Below are positions 62,676-64,000 of a DNA stretch of 64,000 nucleotides, piece by piece. Both the position numbers and the translations under genes were made by a program. Numbering within the stretch: position 1 is the first letter of the stretch; the number at the start of each line of letters is the position of its first letter. The stretch comes from Paenibacillus_AR mesotrionivorans (GTDB taxonomy: Bacteria > Bacillota > Bacilli > Paenibacillales > NBRC-103111), in contig NZ_JBJURJ010000029.1 in assembly GCF_046098205.1 (NCBI RefSeq), positions 3,616-67,615 of the forward strand, in the 5' to 3' direction. A model generated the notes under the pieces. That model saw only the letters and a list, made by a program, of their open reading frames with translations. It did not search any database and had not been told where the DNA came from.

Positions 62676-63137
62676 TCATGGACTCAACAAGGCAATGAGC
62701 ATTGCCTTCAGAAGCTTGGCTCTGATTTCATCCCGAAATGGAAGCTTGATCTGAAGCGCGTCTCTGGATATCGCAGCACGGATAAGGTTCGCTTCCCGGC
62801 TCGAGATCTGCTTGCCCTCCTCCAGCTGATAAACCAATCCTTCGGCACCCGTCTGGTCAATGGCCTCGCCAATGGTTTGGAAAATGTGGTTAAGAATTTG
62901 CCCCCTGGACGACAGCTCCACCTTCTGAATCCGGATGTAACCGCCGCCGCCGCGCTTGCTCTCCACCACATACCCTTTTTCGAGAGTAAACCGGGTGCTG
63001 ATGACGTAATTGATTTGGGAAGGCACACACTGAAATTCATCCGCCAGGTCGTTGCGCTGAATCTCAATGATACCCCCAGGACTCTGCTGGAGAATTCGCT
63101 TCAGGTAGTTTTCTATGAGTTCCGAAATATTTCTCAT
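62676..63137 (-). CDS. ctsR: Transcriptional repressor CtsR
   Basis: 153 residues. Winged-helix N-terminal domain QRNDLADEFQCVPSQINYVI with the glycine-rich wing ESKRGGGGYIRI near residue 65. Represses clp genes at low temperature. First gene of its operon with a perfect operator at 63179-63195. ATG at 63137 after AGGGGATGAGG. Confidence 0.97.
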   Translation of the reverse strand: MRNISELIENYLKRILQQSPGGIIEIQRNDLADEFQCVPSQINYVISTRFTLEKGYVVESKRGGGGYIRIQKVELSSRGQILNHIFQTIGEAIDQTGAEGLVYQLEEGKQISSREANLIRAAISRDALQIKLPFRDEIRAKLLKAMLIALLSP

Positions 63138-63178
63138 CCCTCATCCCCTATTCCCGCAGCTTGTTTTTTTGACTTGAC

Positions 63179-63195
63179 TTTGACTTTCTTTGACC
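63179..63195 (-). promoter_or_regulatory. CtsR operator
   Basis: The minus strand reads GGTCAAAGAAAGTCAAA, an exact match to the CtsR heptad repeat RGTCAAANANRGTCAAA, starting 9 bp after the -10. Further GTCAA half-sites follow. Autoregulation of ctsR-mcsA-mcsB-clpC is the direct inference. Confidence 0.93.
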
Positions 63196-63203
63196 TTGTA
63201 AAT

Positions 63204-63231
63204 ATTATAGCACCATTTTCTAAATTATCAA
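63204..63231 (-). promoter_or_regulatory. Sigma-A promoter of the ctsR operon
   Basis: Minus strand TTGATA, 16-nt spacer, perfect TATAAT, next to the CtsR operator. Confidence 0.8.
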
Positions 63232-63424
63232 ATCATTTTGAAGGTGTCGTGGCAATTGCATTAGAGAAGGCTGCTAAAGCTCTCCAACAAGCTACCCACA
63301 GTATCTCCTGAAGGGGGAAAGTTTATGGCGGGAAGGGTTTCCCACAAACCGCGAAAATTACAAACGGAGCCGGACAGAGGATAATCGGGGTGGGACTCTC
63401 ACCAAGCTTTGCACCAAGTTGACT

Positions 63425-63643
63425 AATAGCGGCTCTTCAGTCCGTTAGCCGCAAGTAACTTAACCATTTCGCTTTTTCGCCATTCTCTACATAACACATC
63501 CTTTCTTACGGACACCAGAGACCTTATTCGTCTCATTGAGCACCATCCTGAGCTCTAACGGACCCAGGTGCTCTTATTCCGCTGAAAAGATGCCTCCACC
63601 GCCTCCGTTTCCGCAAATAGCGTCACTGGAGTCCGTTAGCCCG
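63425..63643. repeat. Second locus of TCTAACGG repeats (four copies)
   Basis: Copies at 63425-63450 (inverted), 63503-63530 (direct, one base off in the core), 63553-63583 (direct) and 63613-63643 (inverted). The third shares the tail TTATTCNGCTGNAAA...GCCTC with the 51-kb units. The last two form an inverted pair. The rest of the 555-bp gap between ctsR and 5S rRNA holds the ctsR promoter and operator; I see no gene there. Confidence 0.8.
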
Positions 63644-63655
63644 CGAGACTACAAC

Positions 63656-63688
63656 AAAAAGACCCTCTAGCGTGAGCTAAAGGGTCTG
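63656..63688 (-). terminator. Intrinsic terminator of the rRNA operon
   Basis: Minus strand AGACCCTTTAGC, 4-nt loop, GCTAGAGGGTCT, then TTTTT, directly after the 5S rRNA. Confidence 0.85.
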
Positions 63689-63692
63689 TCTG

Positions 63693-63809
63693 TGCTTGGC
63701 AACGTCCTACTCTCCCAGGACCCTGCGGTCCAAGTACCATCGGCGCTGGAGGGCTTAACGGTCGTGTTCGAGATGGGAACGCGTGGTTCCCCTCCGCCAT
63801 CATCACCAA
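63693..63809 (-). rRNA. rrf: 5S ribosomal RNA
   Basis: The minus strand contains the conserved 5S core, with CCATCTCGAACACGACCGTT and the ending GGGAGAGTAGGACGTTGCCA. About 117 nt. Ends are estimated by pairing of the 5' and 3' termini and may be off by a base or two. Confidence 0.93.
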
Positions 63810-63923
63810 ACGCTTTGCAAGTCAAGGCTTGCGCCCTGAAAACCGGATGCGAAACGAGGTCACCGAAACCTCTTCATCTATACCACTGCTTACCAAGTGA
63901 GTGTGGCTACCGCCAACCTCGTA

Positions 63924-64000
63924 GGTTAAGCCCTCGACCGATTAGTATTCGTCAGCTCCATGTGTTGCCACACTTCCACCCCGAACCTATCTACCTCGTC
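63924..64000 (-). rRNA. rrl: 23S ribosomal RNA, 3' end only
   Basis: The minus strand ends with ACTAATCGGTCGAGGGCTTA followed by ACC, the standard 3' end of 23S rRNA. The remainder is outside the window. 114 bp of spacer before the 5S gene holds no tRNA. Confidence 0.93.

Noticed and set aside
63231..63311. Short + strand coding fragment near ctsR
   Set aside because: About 20 codons look protein-like, but it has no start signal or recognisable family and is only the end of a long antisense frame.
63810..63923. tRNA gene in the 23S-5S spacer
   Set aside because: No acceptor stem or T-loop sequence is visible; the spacer is too plain and short.

Overview
The window is a piece of a Firmicutes chromosome, most likely from Paenibacillus or a close relative in the Paenibacillaceae. 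This rests on gene order, which follows the Bacillus subtilis origin-proximal ribosomal region, on the sequences of the ribosomal and RNA polymerase proteins, on the spore gene cwlD, and on moderately GC-rich coding sequence. Except for three + strand genes (4068-4418, leucine dehydrogenase at 40441 and a small protein at 54337), everything is on the minus strand, so operons read from right to left. Three N runs (7053-7432, 7887-7937, 25922-26209) hide parts of rpoA and rpsL but keep the reading frame.

Right to left. At the far right are the 3' end of a 23S rRNA, a 5S rRNA and its terminator. A repeat-bearing spacer follows, then the CtsR regulon: ctsR-mcsA-mcsB-clpC behind a perfect CtsR operator, with radA and disA downstream. 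A MITE-like element abuts the clpC stop codon. Next come pssA, an unrecognised cysteine-bearing small protein, yacL and ispD-ispF. A cysteine T-box then controls cysE-cysS-mrnC-rlmB-rae1. After sigH there is an accessory block of about 7 kb (39.2-46.2 kb). It holds a binding-protein-dependent sugar-type ABC importer without an ATPase, a DUF1861 propeller protein, leucine dehydrogenase and an AraC/GyrI regulator. It sits between sigH and rpmG, which are neighbours in B. subtilis.

From 38.9 kb leftward is the classical translation and transcription cluster: rpmG-secE-nusG, rplKA, rplJL, a methyltransferase, rpoBC, the str operon (ybxF-rpsL-rpsG-fusA-tuf), and the S10, spc and alpha operons from rpsJ to rplQ. 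truA and rplM-rpsI follow. Recognisable control elements include sigma-A promoters for most units, L10- and L13-type leaders, an attenuator before rplJ, and a long rpoB leader. The ECF transporter genes found between rplQ and truA in B. subtilis are absent. A cysH-sat sulfate-assimilation pair and a small membrane-protein gene lie between rpsI and cwlD-salA.

Most of the window is housekeeping. The least ordinary features are: a family of roughly 50-bp intergenic repeats around a TCTAACGG core (eight copies at two loci, four of them forming a large dyad inside the cysE leader); the MITE at the end of clpC; a set of short perfect hairpins in ribosomal operon spacers; and the three departures from the usual gene order.
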